64,000 nucleotides of DNA. Source: Acidobacteriota bacterium (GTDB lineage Bacteria > Acidobacteriota > Blastocatellia > Pyrinomonadales > Pyrinomonadaceae). The translations under genes were made by a program, and so were the position numbers. Under the pieces are notes generated by a model, which made no database searches, was not told where the DNA came from, and was given only the letters and a program-made list of their open reading frames with translations. The DNA lies in assembly GCA_020199835.1 (NCBI GenBank), contig JAIVJV010000009.1, forward strand, positions 1,081,090-1,145,089. The letters run 5' to 3'. Shown here piece after piece: positions 1-8,482 of the stretch. The first letter of the stretch is position 1. Every line of letters begins with the position of its first letter.

Positions 1-210
1 ATCAGTTTTGGCGACAGCGCCAGCCGCTACGACCGCGAGACCGAACGTCACGATCACGCCATCTGTGATTGCTGCGGCAAGCTCGTGGATTTCGACTTGC
101 CGGAAGCAGCGCAACTCATGCAGGCCGCGGCTCGCAAGTCGCGCTTCAAAGCACAGTCAGTTCATTTAACGTTGCGCGGCATCTGTCCCGATTGCCGGGA
201 CGCTTCATAG
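1..210 (+). CDS. Fur-family metal/peroxide regulator, C-terminal part
   Basis: Frame 1 is open from the window edge to TAG at 208-210 and gives about 69 residues. It contains HDHAICDCCGKLVDFDL followed by GICPDCRD, the dimerisation-domain pattern of Fur/PerR proteins: His and Asp ligands plus two CxxC pairs for structural zinc. The winged-helix DNA-binding half lies outside the window. A peroxiredoxin begins 42 bases downstream on the same strand, which favours a PerR-like, peroxide-responsive role over an iron-only Fur. That subtype is inferred from context. Confidence 0.85.
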   Translation: MSFGDSASRYDRETERHDHAICDCCGKLVDFDLPEAAQLMQAAARKSRFKAQSVHLTLRGICPDCRDAS

Positions 211-252
211 CGCATTCAGTTCAACGGAATAATTTAACTTTTTGGAGGATAC

Positions 253-822
253 ATGACAGCAGCAACAGCAGTAGCAGCAGAGAGGGCGATGGTGGGCCAG
301 CCCGCGCCGGATTTCGATATGGCCTCGACGAGAAATATCGAGAAACTCAACGAGCCGGTCCGCCTCTCCGATTACAAAGGCAAGTGGCTAGTACTCGTTT
401 TCTATCCGCTCGACTTCACGTTCGTTTGCCCAACGGAGTTGACGGCGTTCAGCGATCGTTACCAGGACTTTTTGGACATCGGCGCCGACCTTATCGGCGT
501 CTCGACCGACTCCGTTTACTCGCACCGAGCGTGGCTGAACACGCCGCGTGACAAGGGTGGCGTTGAAGGTCTGAAATACCCGCTCGCCGCGGATGCGACG
601 AAGCAAGTGGCGCGCGATTACGGTGTGTTGATCGAAGACCGTGGCATTGCGCTGCGTGGTCTTTTCGTAATCGATCCGGAAGGCATTCTTCGTTACAAAG
701 TCATCCACGACTTGAACGTGGGCCGTTCGGCGGAAGAGACGCTGCGAGTGATCCAGGCGTTGCAAACTGGGGGTCTTTGCCAGGCTGAATGGAAGCCGGG
801 CCAGAAGACTTTGAACTCGTAA
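253..822 (+). CDS. 2-Cys peroxiredoxin (AhpC/TSA family)
   Basis: This thiol peroxidase reduces H2O2 and organic peroxides in the cytoplasm. The 189-residue length is usual for typical 2-Cys peroxiredoxins. The peroxidatic Cys59 sits in FYPLDFTFVCPTE, and the probable resolving Cys176 sits in GGLCQAEWKPGQ near the C terminus. ATG at 253 follows a good Shine-Dalgarno, TTGGAGGATAC. It lies directly after a Fur-family gene and before a thioredoxin-like gene, forming a peroxide-defence group that the Fur/PerR protein could control. Similarity to AhpC is clear, but no AhpF partner is present in the window. Confidence 0.95.
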   Translation: MTAATAVAAERAMVGQPAPDFDMASTRNIEKLNEPVRLSDYKGKWLVLVFYPLDFTFVCPTELTAFSDRYQDFLDIGADLIGVSTDSVYSHRAWLNTPRDKGGVEGLKYPLAADATKQVARDYGVLIEDRGIALRGLFVIDPEGILRYKVIHDLNVGRSAEETLRVIQALQTGGLCQAEWKPGQKTLNS

Positions 823-834
823 GTAAGTTTTGAC

Positions 835-871
835 CCACAGATTACACAGAAACGTTCTGTGTAATCTGTGG
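835..871. repeat. Perfect intergenic palindrome, dispersed-repeat type
   Basis: Two 17-base arms (CCACAGATTACACAGAA and its exact complement) flank a 3-base loop. There is no T-run after it, so it is not a classical intrinsic terminator, although it could still stop or protect transcripts. A close relative occurs at 5745-5785 and a degenerate one at 30813-30830, which points to a dispersed intergenic repeat family. Confidence 0.85.
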
Positions 872-891
872 CTGACTGTGAGAAAACGACC

Positions 892-1374
892 ATGGCAATG
901 AAAATTGGTTCCGAAATGCCGCGCCTCGACGGTGCCACTGAGTGGTTTGGCGGAACGCAGGCCCATGCGGAATCGGAAGTCGCAGGCCATCCGACACTCG
1001 TTCACTTCTGGTCCGCGAGCTGCGGGATTTGTAAAGACAATCTGCCGCGCGTCGGGCAGTGGCGCGACGAGAAGCGACGGCAGGGATTACGTGTGATTGG
1101 CATTCACATGCCGCGTTACGAATCCGATACGAACGTCGAAACGGTGCGCGAGTTGATCGGAACGTACGGCATCACCGAACCCGTGGCGGTCGATAACGAG
1201 CACAAACTGAAGGATGCGTTTCAGAATGACCACGGATACGTGCCGGCGTATTACTTGTTTGACGCCGAAGGCAAGCTCAAGAGTTTTGCCGCTGGTGAGC
1301 GCGGTCTCGACATGTTGAAGTCAGCTATCGAACGCTTGTTGCCGGCGGAAGAAGTGGTTGTATCGAGGACTTAA
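892..1374 (+). CDS. TlpA/ResA-like thioredoxin-fold protein
   Basis: A 160-residue thioredoxin-fold protein. The redox motif SASCGICKDNLP places Cys44 and Cys47 in a CGIC arrangement. Later come a DNEHKLKDAFQND stretch and a cis-Pro-like YVPAYYLFD segment, typical of the TlpA/AhpC-TSA superfamily. No signal peptide is visible, so it probably works in the cytoplasm. A GTG at 868 would lengthen it by 8 residues, but that codon lies inside the 835-871 palindrome, so ATG 892 (or ATG 898) is preferred. Its position after a peroxiredoxin suggests thiol reduction or recycling, which is an inference. It converges on the DUF4112 gene 12 bases downstream. Confidence 0.85.
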   Translation: MAMKIGSEMPRLDGATEWFGGTQAHAESEVAGHPTLVHFWSASCGICKDNLPRVGQWRDEKRRQGLRVIGIHMPRYESDTNVETVRELIGTYGITEPVAVDNEHKLKDAFQNDHGYVPAYYLFDAEGKLKSFAAGERGLDMLKSAIERLLPAEEVVVSRT

Positions 1375-1386
1375 GTGACGATTGTG

Positions 1387-1917
1387 TCACTGAGTGCCGG
1401 CGAGGAGTTCGGCGAGGCGAAGCAGGAGATAGAAACTGACGAGCGCGCTGCCGATTGCCAGCGCGATCAGGCCCAGCATAATTCCACCCACAAACAACCA
1501 GTCACTGACTCGACCCGACCGTGCTTCTTCACTGGACACGGTCGCACGTTTTTTCAGCAGGTCGAGGTTCTTGTGATTCGATTTCCACGCGGCGTCTACA
1601 AGGTCGCCAACCACAGGCAGCGATCCCGCAATGTAGTCGAGCGCGATGTTCAAACCCATTCTTGCGAGGGTCACTTTCGGCACACGATAACGAACCGCCG
1701 AAGCGAGAATGTAAAACGAGACGAGCGAGGTGGCGGTATCGCCAAACCCGGGAATGAGTCCGATCAGCGCGTCGAGGCCGAAGCGCCAACCAAGCACTGG
1801 AACACGAAACAGGTCGTCCATCAGCCAGCCCAAACGTTCGAGACTCGTCTCGACGTTTGCGTCGCGCCGGTTGCCGGTTCGTTCCAGCGGAAATGTTTCC
1901 AGGTTAAAAGCTCTCAT
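1387..1917 (-). CDS. DUF4112 membrane protein
   Basis: A 176-residue protein recognised as the DUF4112 family from LDALIGLIPGFGDTATSLVSFYILASAVRY-like and LPVVGDLVDAAWKSN segments. Two or three hydrophobic segments are visible: around residues 50-75, around 95-110, and a C-terminal one near 145-170. The biochemical role of the family is unknown. ATG at 1917 lies one base past the TGA of the upstream M1-like gene, so it is probably the last gene of a three-gene operon (HEAT-cyclophilin, M1-like protein, DUF4112) and translationally coupled. Confidence 0.85.
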   Translation of the reverse strand: MRAFNLETFPLERTGNRRDANVETSLERLGWLMDDLFRVPVLGWRFGLDALIGLIPGFGDTATSLVSFYILASAVRYRVPKVTLARMGLNIALDYIAGSLPVVGDLVDAAWKSNHKNLDLLKKRATVSSEEARSGRVSDWLFVGGIMLGLIALAIGSALVSFYLLLRLAELLAGTQ

Positions 1918-1918
1918 C

Positions 1919-3670
1919 TCAGCGAATACGCGTCATCTGTTGCCAAAAGAATTTTCCCACCCGGCCGAGCGCCGTAAACGCGTTCTTCTCACCCGAACGC
2001 GCCGGTGCTTGCTTCGCTTGAATCCCTAACGCCGTCGCCAGCTCCGCATCGGGCGGCGCGATGTCTTCGTCGCCGCGCTTGGCCGTCAGCCAGCGGGTGA
2101 ATGTACGTCCAATCATCCGCCTTTGTTCGACTGGCGCCTCAGCGACCAGGGCAATCCGCAGATCTTCGAGTTGCGCAATCTCATAAAGGTTTGCCTGGTA
2201 ATACTTCCGCAACGCTGCGAACACCTTTTCTTCACCAAGCGAGCTTTGCAGATCCACGAACATCAGCGCGCCCTTCGCGGTCACGATCGCGGCGTACTGA
2301 AACGTGTTGCGATACTCGCGTGAAGGACGATTCGCGTCCATGTCGTCGCCGCCGAACGTGCGGTACATGCGATAAACACCGCGTACTTGATCGTCGAGCA
2401 CCGCGGCGGCTTTCTCGGGTCCGTACATGGCCTTGTAGTAAAGCAGCGACGACCAGCACGAGAGTGCTTCGTCCAGTACCGGTTCACGCGCCGGATCGTT
2501 GCCGACCGCTGCGCCCCACCATTGGTGGGCCACGAGATGCGCGACGGTCCATTCGAGACTCTCTTCAACCGACGGTCGCTGTTCGCGGATGATCTCCGGC
2601 AGATTGCGTATGGCGGGTGAGTCGAAATCGACGTAGAAAGCGCTCGCGATTACGTTCAGTCCCGAGAACTCACTACTGCCGAGACCGGCGACGAGCGGCG
2701 CTTCGGCGATACTGACCTGTTTGAACGGCAATGGACCGAACAACTTCGTAAACGTTCGCAACGCATTTGCGGCGACGCCGAGAGCGCGTTTGCCGACGCG
2801 TTCGTGCTCCGCGAAATATATCGATCTGACGTTAACGCCTTCGATTTCGGTGTGTTCGCTACGCAGGCCGCGACCAGCGAGAATCGCGAAGTCGCGTAGC
2901 GCGTTGGCGGTGAAATTCTGCGTGTTCTTCTCGTTGCGTGGTCCGGCTTCGACGCCCGAAGTGAAAACTTCAACACCGCTTGCGGCGGTGACTGTTACTT
3001 CGTAATCCGCCGCTTCGTTAAAAACGAAGTCGCCGACAGAAGGCTCGACTTTGCGTCGCCACTCGTCGCCATCGTGAACGACCAGCGTTGGATAAGCCGC
3101 GCCGAGGAGCATTATGCCGCGGCAGCGAAAATTGATGTCGCGAGCGCGGCGCGTTTCGCGATCGCTGCGCAACGCGGCGCTGACCTGCTTCACGACGTGT
3201 GTCGTCAAACTCGTTTCGTCGCGATCGATCTCCGGAACCGTGCCTTTGAACTTGATAAGGACCTCGGTCGCGCTTCCCGGCGCAACGGGTTCGCGCAAGT
3301 TCACCCGCAAGGTCGTGCCCTGATCGTCAAGCGCGGAGAAGAGCGCGCTGTTATCGACAGCGGCCCGCACTTCGAGAATCTCGATACGCGGTTCGTCGGC
3401 TTCAGCGGTCGAGCTGTTCCCTGAAACCGGTTGGTCGCCTGTGCGCAGGTTTGGGTAGAGATGAAAGTAAATTACTGACGAAGGCTTTTCGCCGTGATTC
3501 ACCCAGCGAACTGTCTCGGCGCCCGTATAGGAAAGACGATCGAAGTCGAGTTTGAAGTCGATCTTGTAATGGTGGCGTTCAGCGGGTCCAACGCTCGTCT
3601 GCGCTGCGGCTGCGCCGCACCAGACGAATAGAAAACAGAACGGGAGAGCGATTGTTGTTAGCCGTCTCAC
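1919..3670 (-). CDS. M1 peptidase-like secreted protein with a degenerate active site
   Basis: A 583-residue protein with a signal peptide (RRLTTIALPFCFLFVWCGAAAAQ) and the M1 aminopeptidase layout. The zinc motif is altered: positions 378-382 read HLVAH where active enzymes have HExxH. The general-base Glu is Leu379, while both His and the downstream Glu401 at the correct spacing remain, as does the family's QWWG. It may therefore bind zinc without normal peptidase activity. GTG at 3670 is chosen because it follows the Shine-Dalgarno TAGGTGAAG and the signal peptide starts there. The longer frame to 3808 would run through the end of the upstream cyclophilin gene, which stops 5 bases before. 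Confidence 0.85.
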   Translation of the reverse strand: MRRLTTIALPFCFLFVWCGAAAAQTSVGPAERHHYKIDFKLDFDRLSYTGAETVRWVNHGEKPSSVIYFHLYPNLRTGDQPVSGNSSTAEADEPRIEILEVRAAVDNSALFSALDDQGTTLRVNLREPVAPGSATEVLIKFKGTVPEIDRDETSLTTHVVKQVSAALRSDRETRRARDINFRCRGIMLLGAAYPTLVVHDGDEWRRKVEPSVGDFVFNEAADYEVTVTAASGVEVFTSGVEAGPRNEKNTQNFTANALRDFAILAGRGLRSEHTEIEGVNVRSIYFAEHERVGKRALGVAANALRTFTKLFGPLPFKQVSIAEAPLVAGLGSSEFSGLNVIASAFYVDFDSPAIRNLPEIIREQRPSVEESLEWTVAHLVAHQWWGAAVGNDPAREPVLDEALSCWSSLLYYKAMYGPEKAAAVLDDQVRGVYRMYRTFGGDDMDANRPSREYRNTFQYAAIVTAKGALMFVDLQSSLGEEKVFAALRKYYQANLYEIAQLEDLRIALVAEAPVEQRRMIGRTFTRWLTAKRGDEDIAPPDAELATALGIQAKQAPARSGEKNAFTALGRVGKFFWQQMTRIR

Positions 3671-3675
3671 TTCAC

Positions 3676-5724
3676 CTACCGAATTACGATTGACTTCACC
3701 ACGTCGCCGCGCTCGATGCTGTCCACTACGTTCATGCCCGCTGTGATTCGCCCGAAAACCGTGTAACCGCCATCGAGATGCGGTTGCGGCGCGTGCGTAA
3801 CGAACCATTGGGAGCCGCCCGTGTCCTTGCCTGAAAGCGCCATGCCCAAAACTGCTCGATCGTACGGCACCTGGTTGATTTCGCAGCGGATCTGGTAACC
3901 CGGACCGCCGTTGCCGTCGCCGCGCGGGTCACCGTCCTGAATCACGAAGTTCGGCACGACCCGGTGGATCGTGATGCCGCGATAATAGTTTCGCCGGGCA
4001 AGCTGAACGAAGTTGTCTACTGTCAGGGGAGCTTCGCTGGGGAGCAGTTCAATAGTAAACGAACCTTTGGTCGTAGTCACGACAGCGTAGACTTTGCGAC
4101 CGATTCGCGAGAGCGCGCGCCGGTAATCGGCGGTGGTGTTGCGCGTTTGCACTATGCCGGCCTGCCGGAAGAAATCGCCGGTCCCGTTTGCTTTCAGCAG
4201 TGTCGCGGCGCGACGACGCACGAGATAGTCGGGGAAACCCATTGCCATCTTGATTGGTTCGTTTGCAGCGGCCGTTTTTTGTTTGGCTAACGAGTCGAGA
4301 ATCGAAAGGGCCGCGTCGTTTAGCGAATCCTTTTCCACGCGCGGCCAGGCGGCGATTAACGCGCTCGTGATCTCTTCGGAGGGTGGCTGGTCGCCGAGCA
4401 GGTCGGCGGCAGTTCCGCGCACGATCACGTCAGGTTTTTGCAAATGCGCGATCAGGACCTGCGGCAGATCTTTTGGTTTGAACGCCGCGAGCGCTCGTAG
4501 CACGTCCGGGATCGCGTAGTCGATATTGGTTTGCGCGAGTAACTTGCGCACGAGAGATTCAGCGGATGCCGCCCAGTCAGACTGCGCTTTGAGCGTGTCC
4601 GGCAATCCGCCGATTTCTGCGAGTGCGTTGGCAATCGCCGCGGCGGCCCGCCAGTCTGTGATGTTCATTGACCGGCGAAGATCGGAAAGATACGTAGCTG
4701 GAGCGATGCGAACGAGTGCGATTTCGATTTCGGGCGCTGTGTGTTTGAGCGTTTCGTTTGCTTTTTGGAGCCAGGCGATTGCCGGCTGATCGTATTTTTG
4801 CGACAGCAAACGACCGAGTGTTGTGGCGATCTCGAGACGCTCGTTTTGATCCGTTGAATAACGCTTCAGCAGCGCTTCGGCGGCGCGCGAATCTTTTAGT
4901 GTCGCCAGTGCGCGAATGCTGCTGATTCTGACGCGCGAGTCCGGATCGGACGTCGCCCGACCGAGGATCACGTCGAATGACGCTGTGTCCTCAGTTGCGC
5001 CGAGCACGCGCGCGGCGTTGGCGCGGACGTTCGGATCGGGATCTTCGTACGCTAGTTTACGGAGTAAGTCGTTCCCGTCTTTCAGTCGCAGACGTGCGAG
5101 TGCGTTTCCCGCGTCAGAACGGATGCGACCGTCCGGCGAGCTCAGGAATTTCGCAATCGCTGGACCCGCATCTGCTGCTCGCGCTCTCAAAGCAGCGGTC
5201 AAACCGAAGAGGATATTTAATTGATTTGTGGGCTGTTTGGCCTCGACTTCGAGCGCTTCACGGATAACCGCGCCGAGGTCACGTTGCCGGGCCTGTTGTT
5301 CCGTGGGAAGCGCAGCCGCGATCTTGCCGAGTGCTTCCAACGCGCGTGCTCGCAGTTCACCGCGTTCTTTGTTGGCTTTAATGATCTCGACCAGCAAGTG
5401 CGCCGCATTGATTGACTCAACTTCGCCGATAGCGAACGCAGCCATTGCGCGCACCTCCGGATCGGCGTCGTCCTGGAGCAGTTTTGAGATCTGCGGAAGC
5501 CTATCTTCATTGCCGATGCGCCCTGCGGCGAGCAACGCTCGTTTACGAATCGCGGCGTTGCGATGCGCGAGCAGTTCGCTCAAGTCTTTATCCCACCGCC
5601 GCTCATCTTCGGCGCGCGTGATGCTGATGAGTATTGGAAGTGGGATCTGCTGCGCGTGAGTCACGATCGTAACTGCGAGCAGCAATGTGGCGGCGCCAAT
5701 CAGAACAAACGGTGTTCTTTTCAT
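3676..5724 (-). CDS. HEAT-repeat protein with C-terminal cyclophilin domain
   Basis: A 682-residue protein with a signal peptide (FVLIGAATLLLAVTIVTHAQQ). From about residue 40 to 500 there are many HEAT/PBS-lyase-type repeats of roughly 30 residues (for example DADPEVRAMAAFAIGEV and DPDPNVRANAARVLG). A cyclophilin peptidyl-prolyl isomerase domain follows from about 545 to the end, with NFVQLARRNYYRGITIHRV, FVIQDGDPRGDG and SQWFVTHAPQPHLDGGYTVFG. It likely acts outside the cytoplasmic membrane as a folding helper, the repeats providing a docking surface. It heads an operon with the M1-like and DUF4112 genes. Confidence 0.92.
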   Translation of the reverse strand: MKRTPFVLIGAATLLLAVTIVTHAQQIPLPILISITRAEDERRWDKDLSELLAHRNAAIRKRALLAAGRIGNEDRLPQISKLLQDDADPEVRAMAAFAIGEVESINAAHLLVEIIKANKERGELRARALEALGKIAAALPTEQQARQRDLGAVIREALEVEAKQPTNQLNILFGLTAALRARAADAGPAIAKFLSSPDGRIRSDAGNALARLRLKDGNDLLRKLAYEDPDPNVRANAARVLGATEDTASFDVILGRATSDPDSRVRISSIRALATLKDSRAAEALLKRYSTDQNERLEIATTLGRLLSQKYDQPAIAWLQKANETLKHTAPEIEIALVRIAPATYLSDLRRSMNITDWRAAAAIANALAEIGGLPDTLKAQSDWAASAESLVRKLLAQTNIDYAIPDVLRALAAFKPKDLPQVLIAHLQKPDVIVRGTAADLLGDQPPSEEITSALIAAWPRVEKDSLNDAALSILDSLAKQKTAAANEPIKMAMGFPDYLVRRRAATLLKANGTGDFFRQAGIVQTRNTTADYRRALSRIGRKVYAVVTTTKGSFTIELLPSEAPLTVDNFVQLARRNYYRGITIHRVVPNFVIQDGDPRGDGNGGPGYQIRCEINQVPYDRAVLGMALSGKDTGGSQWFVTHAPQPHLDGGYTVFGRITAGMNVVDSIERGDVVKSIVIR

Positions 5725-5744
5725 CTCGTTCTCAAAAAAGAAAA

Positions 5745-5785
5745 ATCCACAGATTACGCAGATTAAATCTGGGTAATCTGTGGAT
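5745..5785. repeat. Intergenic palindrome, second copy of dispersed repeat
   Basis: The arms ATCCACAGATTAC (5745-5757) and GTAATCTGTGGAT (5773-5785) pair perfectly, and the inner part (GCAGATT with AATCTGG) pairs almost fully. The sequence closely resembles the palindrome at 835-871. It lies between the bactofilin stop and the start of the cyclophilin gene, both on the minus strand. Confidence 0.8.
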
Positions 5786-5805
5786 AGTCAATGTGTGGAG
5801 TCGTT

Positions 5806-6447
5806 TTAGCTGACGACGTTCGAAACGCTTGGGATCTCGGTCGGTTTGCCCGGTTGCAGCTTCGTGGTGTCGAGCGGCTCGTCCTTCTTGATGTCTTTCT
5901 TGGACTTCTCGGCTGCCGTCTGCATTTGCACCATCTTGCAGCTTCCTTCGAAGATCGCGCCCTGCTCGATGATGAGCGACGGCGTCTGGATGTTGCCGTG
6001 AACCTTGGCTGCGCGGCCGAGTTCCAGCCGCTGCGTGGCGATGATGTCGCCGTTAATGTTGCCGTGGATCACGGCGTTTGCGACTTCAATATTCGCATCG
6101 ACTTTGCCGTTGGCGCCGACGATGAGTGTTCCGCTCGATGAGGTGATACGGCCGGAGAAATGGCCGTCAACTCTCATCATGGCCTTGAAGTTGGCTTCGC
6201 CAGTGACGTCTGTGCCGCCGCCGACGAATCCGCTCAGCGTACCTTCCTTAATATCGCGGGCGAGAGTCTCGCTCTCAGTCATGGCGCCGCGAGCCGGTGT
6301 GGGCGCGGATTCGGTTGCCGGTTTTACCTCATTCGTCGATTGATACGAGTAAGGTTTGGCAGTGGCGTAATCAGGAACCTCCGGTTTGTTGTGGGTGGTG
6401 TGGTCCGTATCTTCCTGATCCTTGGCATTCTTTCCTATCCTAAGCAT
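5806..6447 (-). CDS. Bactofilin-type polymer-forming cytoskeletal protein
   Basis: A 213-residue protein with a bactofilin core at about residues 85-180. It shows the regular beta-helical pattern of short repeats: VDGHFSGRI, LIVGANGKVDANI, AVIHGNINGDI, RLELGRAAKVHGNI, LIIEQGAIFEGS. Disordered polar tails flank the core, as is usual. Bactofilins form cytoplasmic, membrane-associated filaments that position cell-wall or polar factors. ATG 6447 follows a strong Shine-Dalgarno (ACGGAGGTAAC). It is divergent from ttcA with 237 bases between, and appears to be its own transcription unit. Confidence 0.93.
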   Translation of the reverse strand: MLRIGKNAKDQEDTDHTTHNKPEVPDYATAKPYSYQSTNEVKPATESAPTPARGAMTESETLARDIKEGTLSGFVGGGTDVTGEANFKAMMRVDGHFSGRITSSSGTLIVGANGKVDANIEVANAVIHGNINGDIIATQRLELGRAAKVHGNIQTPSLIIEQGAIFEGSCKMVQMQTAAEKSKKDIKKDEPLDTTKLQPGKPTEIPSVSNVVS

Positions 6448-6684
6448 TTGTTACCTCCGTAAATATGGGGGCGCGGAAGTTTAGTCATCGGCCGTCGGAA
6501 CCTGGATGCAACGAAACGACGCGCTTTCCTTTTGTTTGTGGATTTCTAGCTTAGACCGCTAGTACGAATGAATCGGCCGCTCGGCAGCGGGCTCATAATA
6601 ATAGACAAACTACGCCATCGTGTCTAGCTTTGTAACGAAATTGTAACGGCGTGCGGTTTTATGGCATGCTGATCAGACTGAATT

Positions 6685-7542
6685 ATGCACGCGAACCACA
6701 AGACGAAGACCAGACTGCTGCGCGGGATGGGCGAAGCGATCGCCGATTTCGCGATGATCGAAAACGGTGACCGCGTGATGGTCTGTCTTTCCGGCGGCAA
6801 GGACAGTCACACCCTCCTCGATCTGCTGCTCGACATGCGCCTTCGCGCCCCAATTAATTTTGACCTTTTGGCCGTAAATCTCGACCAAAAACAGCCTGGA
6901 TTCCCGGCTGACGTGCTGCCCGCACACCTGACAAAACTTGGCATTCCGTTCCGGATAGTCGAGCGCGACACCTATTCGATCGTCAAACGACTCGTTCCGC
7001 AAGGAAAGACGTTTTGCTCAGTATGCTCGCGTTTGCGCCGCGGCATTCTTTACAACATCGCCGTCGAGGAGGGTTGCAACAAGATCGCGCTCGGGCATCA
7101 CGCCGACGACATCATCACGACGCTGCTGCTGAACCTGTTTTATGTCGGCTCGCTGAAGGCGATGCCGCCGAAACTTCGTTCCAACGACGGCCGCAACACC
7201 GTCATTCGCCCGCTCGCGTATTGCTCCGAGCGCGACATCGCCGACTACGCTGCGCGCCGTGATTTTCCGATCATTCCGTGTGATCTGTGTGGGTCGCAGT
7301 CGAACCTGAAACGCGCGCGGATCAAAAAACTGATCACGGATCTCGAACAGGAAATTCCCCACATTCGCGCGTCGATGCTCAACGCGCTTGGCAACGTGGT
7401 GCCGAGCCACTTGCTAGATCACCAACTGTTCGACTTTAAAAAGCTTGGCACCGCGACCGGAGATCTCGAAGCGGAACTCGATCTCGCCGTGGGCCACATC
7501 GACGAAGACTTACGCCCGACGCTCGTCGCCCTCACGAGTTAA
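6685..7542 (+). CDS. ttcA: tRNA 2-thiocytidine(32) synthetase TtcA
   Basis: A 285-residue enzyme that installs 2-thiocytidine at tRNA position 32 in an ATP-dependent, Fe-S-dependent reaction. The PP-loop SGGKDS is at residues 36-41. Cysteines CSVC at 111-114 and CDLC at 199-202 match the cluster-binding region. The stretches [33 protein letters not shown] and NVVPSHL match the E. coli TtcA pattern closely. The length is normal for the family. The next gene starts 5 bases after its stop. Confidence 0.96.
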   Translation: MHANHKTKTRLLRGMGEAIADFAMIENGDRVMVCLSGGKDSHTLLDLLLDMRLRAPINFDLLAVNLDQKQPGFPADVLPAHLTKLGIPFRIVERDTYSIVKRLVPQGKTFCSVCSRLRRGILYNIAVEEGCNKIALGHHADDIITTLLLNLFYVGSLKAMPPKLRSNDGRNTVIRPLAYCSERDIADYAARRDFPIIPCDLCGSQSNLKRARIKKLITDLEQEIPHIRASMLNALGNVVPSHLLDHQLFDFKKLGTATGDLEAELDLAVGHIDEDLRPTLVALTS

Positions 7543-7547
7543 CCCCA

Positions 7548-8423
7548 ATGAAGTTGACGGAGCCCGATTTCAGTGACTTTCCCCCCGGAACGGTCACCGA
7601 GTACACGACGCTCGTTTGTCTCGCGTGCATCTTCGACATCTTTACGGGTCAGATCGGACTTGCACCGCGTTCCGCGTATTCGGAGATCAAACGTTACGCG
7701 CCGACGGTCGAGGAATTAACGTCACCCAAAGCAGTGCGGCCGTTTTTCGACAGCGAAGAGAAACATCCGCGTTGTCCGTATTGCGATGCTGCGAAGCGCT
7801 GGCAAGCGCGTCTCAATACGCACTGCCTTGAGGGCGGGAAAGCCACGGACACACCGCGACGAAAACTGTTCAAGACTCTGCAAAAGAAGACTGAACAGTT
7901 TGCCATCGTCGAACAGAAGTCTGACCGCCGCACCGCGTTCTTCAATTGGCTCGACACGCTGCGGCTCTCGCTCGATCTCAACGAGCCCGGCTGGCTGCTC
8001 GAAGCCACGAAGTCGTTTCTCGAACGAAAAGAACCGAAGCAAGATTGGACGGAAGTGTTTGAAGGTTTGGGTGTGGTGCGTGCGTCGTCGCGGCTGAGTG
8101 AAGGTTGGGAAAGGGATGGCGCGCGGCTTTATCTCTCGCCGGAGCTCTATAACGAAGCTTTGTTAGTGCAGTATCTCGTGAGCCGCTCGCACGAGCATGG
8201 CGGCCGCACACTCGTTGGAAGGTTGACGTTGCCGGAACTGCTTCGCCGCATGCGCAAAGGTGGTTACCTCAGCGCACACGGCATTGAAGCGTTCGATCAG
8301 TTTGAACTGTTTGAGAAACTGATCGACGAAGTCGCGGGGTCCGGCGCGTTGAAGCTTTACTACATCGTGGACCGCCGCGAGTTCATCGACAAAGTGAAAT
8401 CAGTCTACGCTAGCTACGCGTAA
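7548..8423 (+). CDS. Unknown protein with a CxxC pair, coupled to ttcA
   Basis: I do not recognise this 291-residue protein. It has TTLVCLACIFDIFTGQIG near the N terminus and a HPRCPYCDAAKRW segment near residue 70, so a single Cys4-type metal site built from LVCLAC and CPYC is possible. The remainder is mixed alpha-helical with charged segments and no signal peptide or transmembrane segment. It begins 5 bases after ttcA, so the two are probably co-transcribed and a role in RNA or sulfur chemistry is conceivable. That function is only suggested by context. An inverted repeat follows its stop. Confidence 0.75.
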   Translation: MKLTEPDFSDFPPGTVTEYTTLVCLACIFDIFTGQIGLAPRSAYSEIKRYAPTVEELTSPKAVRPFFDSEEKHPRCPYCDAAKRWQARLNTHCLEGGKATDTPRRKLFKTLQKKTEQFAIVEQKSDRRTAFFNWLDTLRLSLDLNEPGWLLEATKSFLERKEPKQDWTEVFEGLGVVRASSRLSEGWERDGARLYLSPELYNEALLVQYLVSRSHEHGGRTLVGRLTLPELLRRMRKGGYLSAHGIEAFDQFELFEKLIDEVAGSGALKLYYIVDRREFIDKVKSVYASYA

Positions 8424-8428
8424 GAACA

Positions 8429-8461
8429 CTGAGACCGCAGACGATTCGCCGGTGGTCTCAG
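8429..8461. terminator. Bidirectional hairpin between convergent genes
   Basis: CTGAGACC (8429-8436) pairs with GGTCTCAG (8454-8461) around a 17-base loop. It sits exactly in the gap between the converging 7548-8423 gene and the M1 peptidase gene. No clear T-run follows, so it is a probable but unproven terminator. Confidence 0.55.
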
Positions 8462-8482
8462 GAAAACCATCTTATTGCTCGC

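Noticed and set aside
835..871. Palindrome as a classical rho-independent terminator
   Set aside because: There is no T-run on either side and related copies occur elsewhere, so a dispersed repeat is the better call.
868..891. GTG start giving the thioredoxin-like protein eight more residues
   Set aside because: The codon lies inside the perfect palindrome 835-871 and has no ribosome site; ATG 892 is a better start.
388..1005. Long minus-strand open frame of about 205 codons
   Set aside because: It is antisense to the well-supported peroxiredoxin gene and reads as Arg/His-rich sequence without any family.
3671..3808. Extension of the M1-like protein to a start at 3808
   Set aside because: The added 46 residues are an Arg-rich shadow of the cyclophilin gene end, and a signal peptide with a ribosome site begins at 3670.
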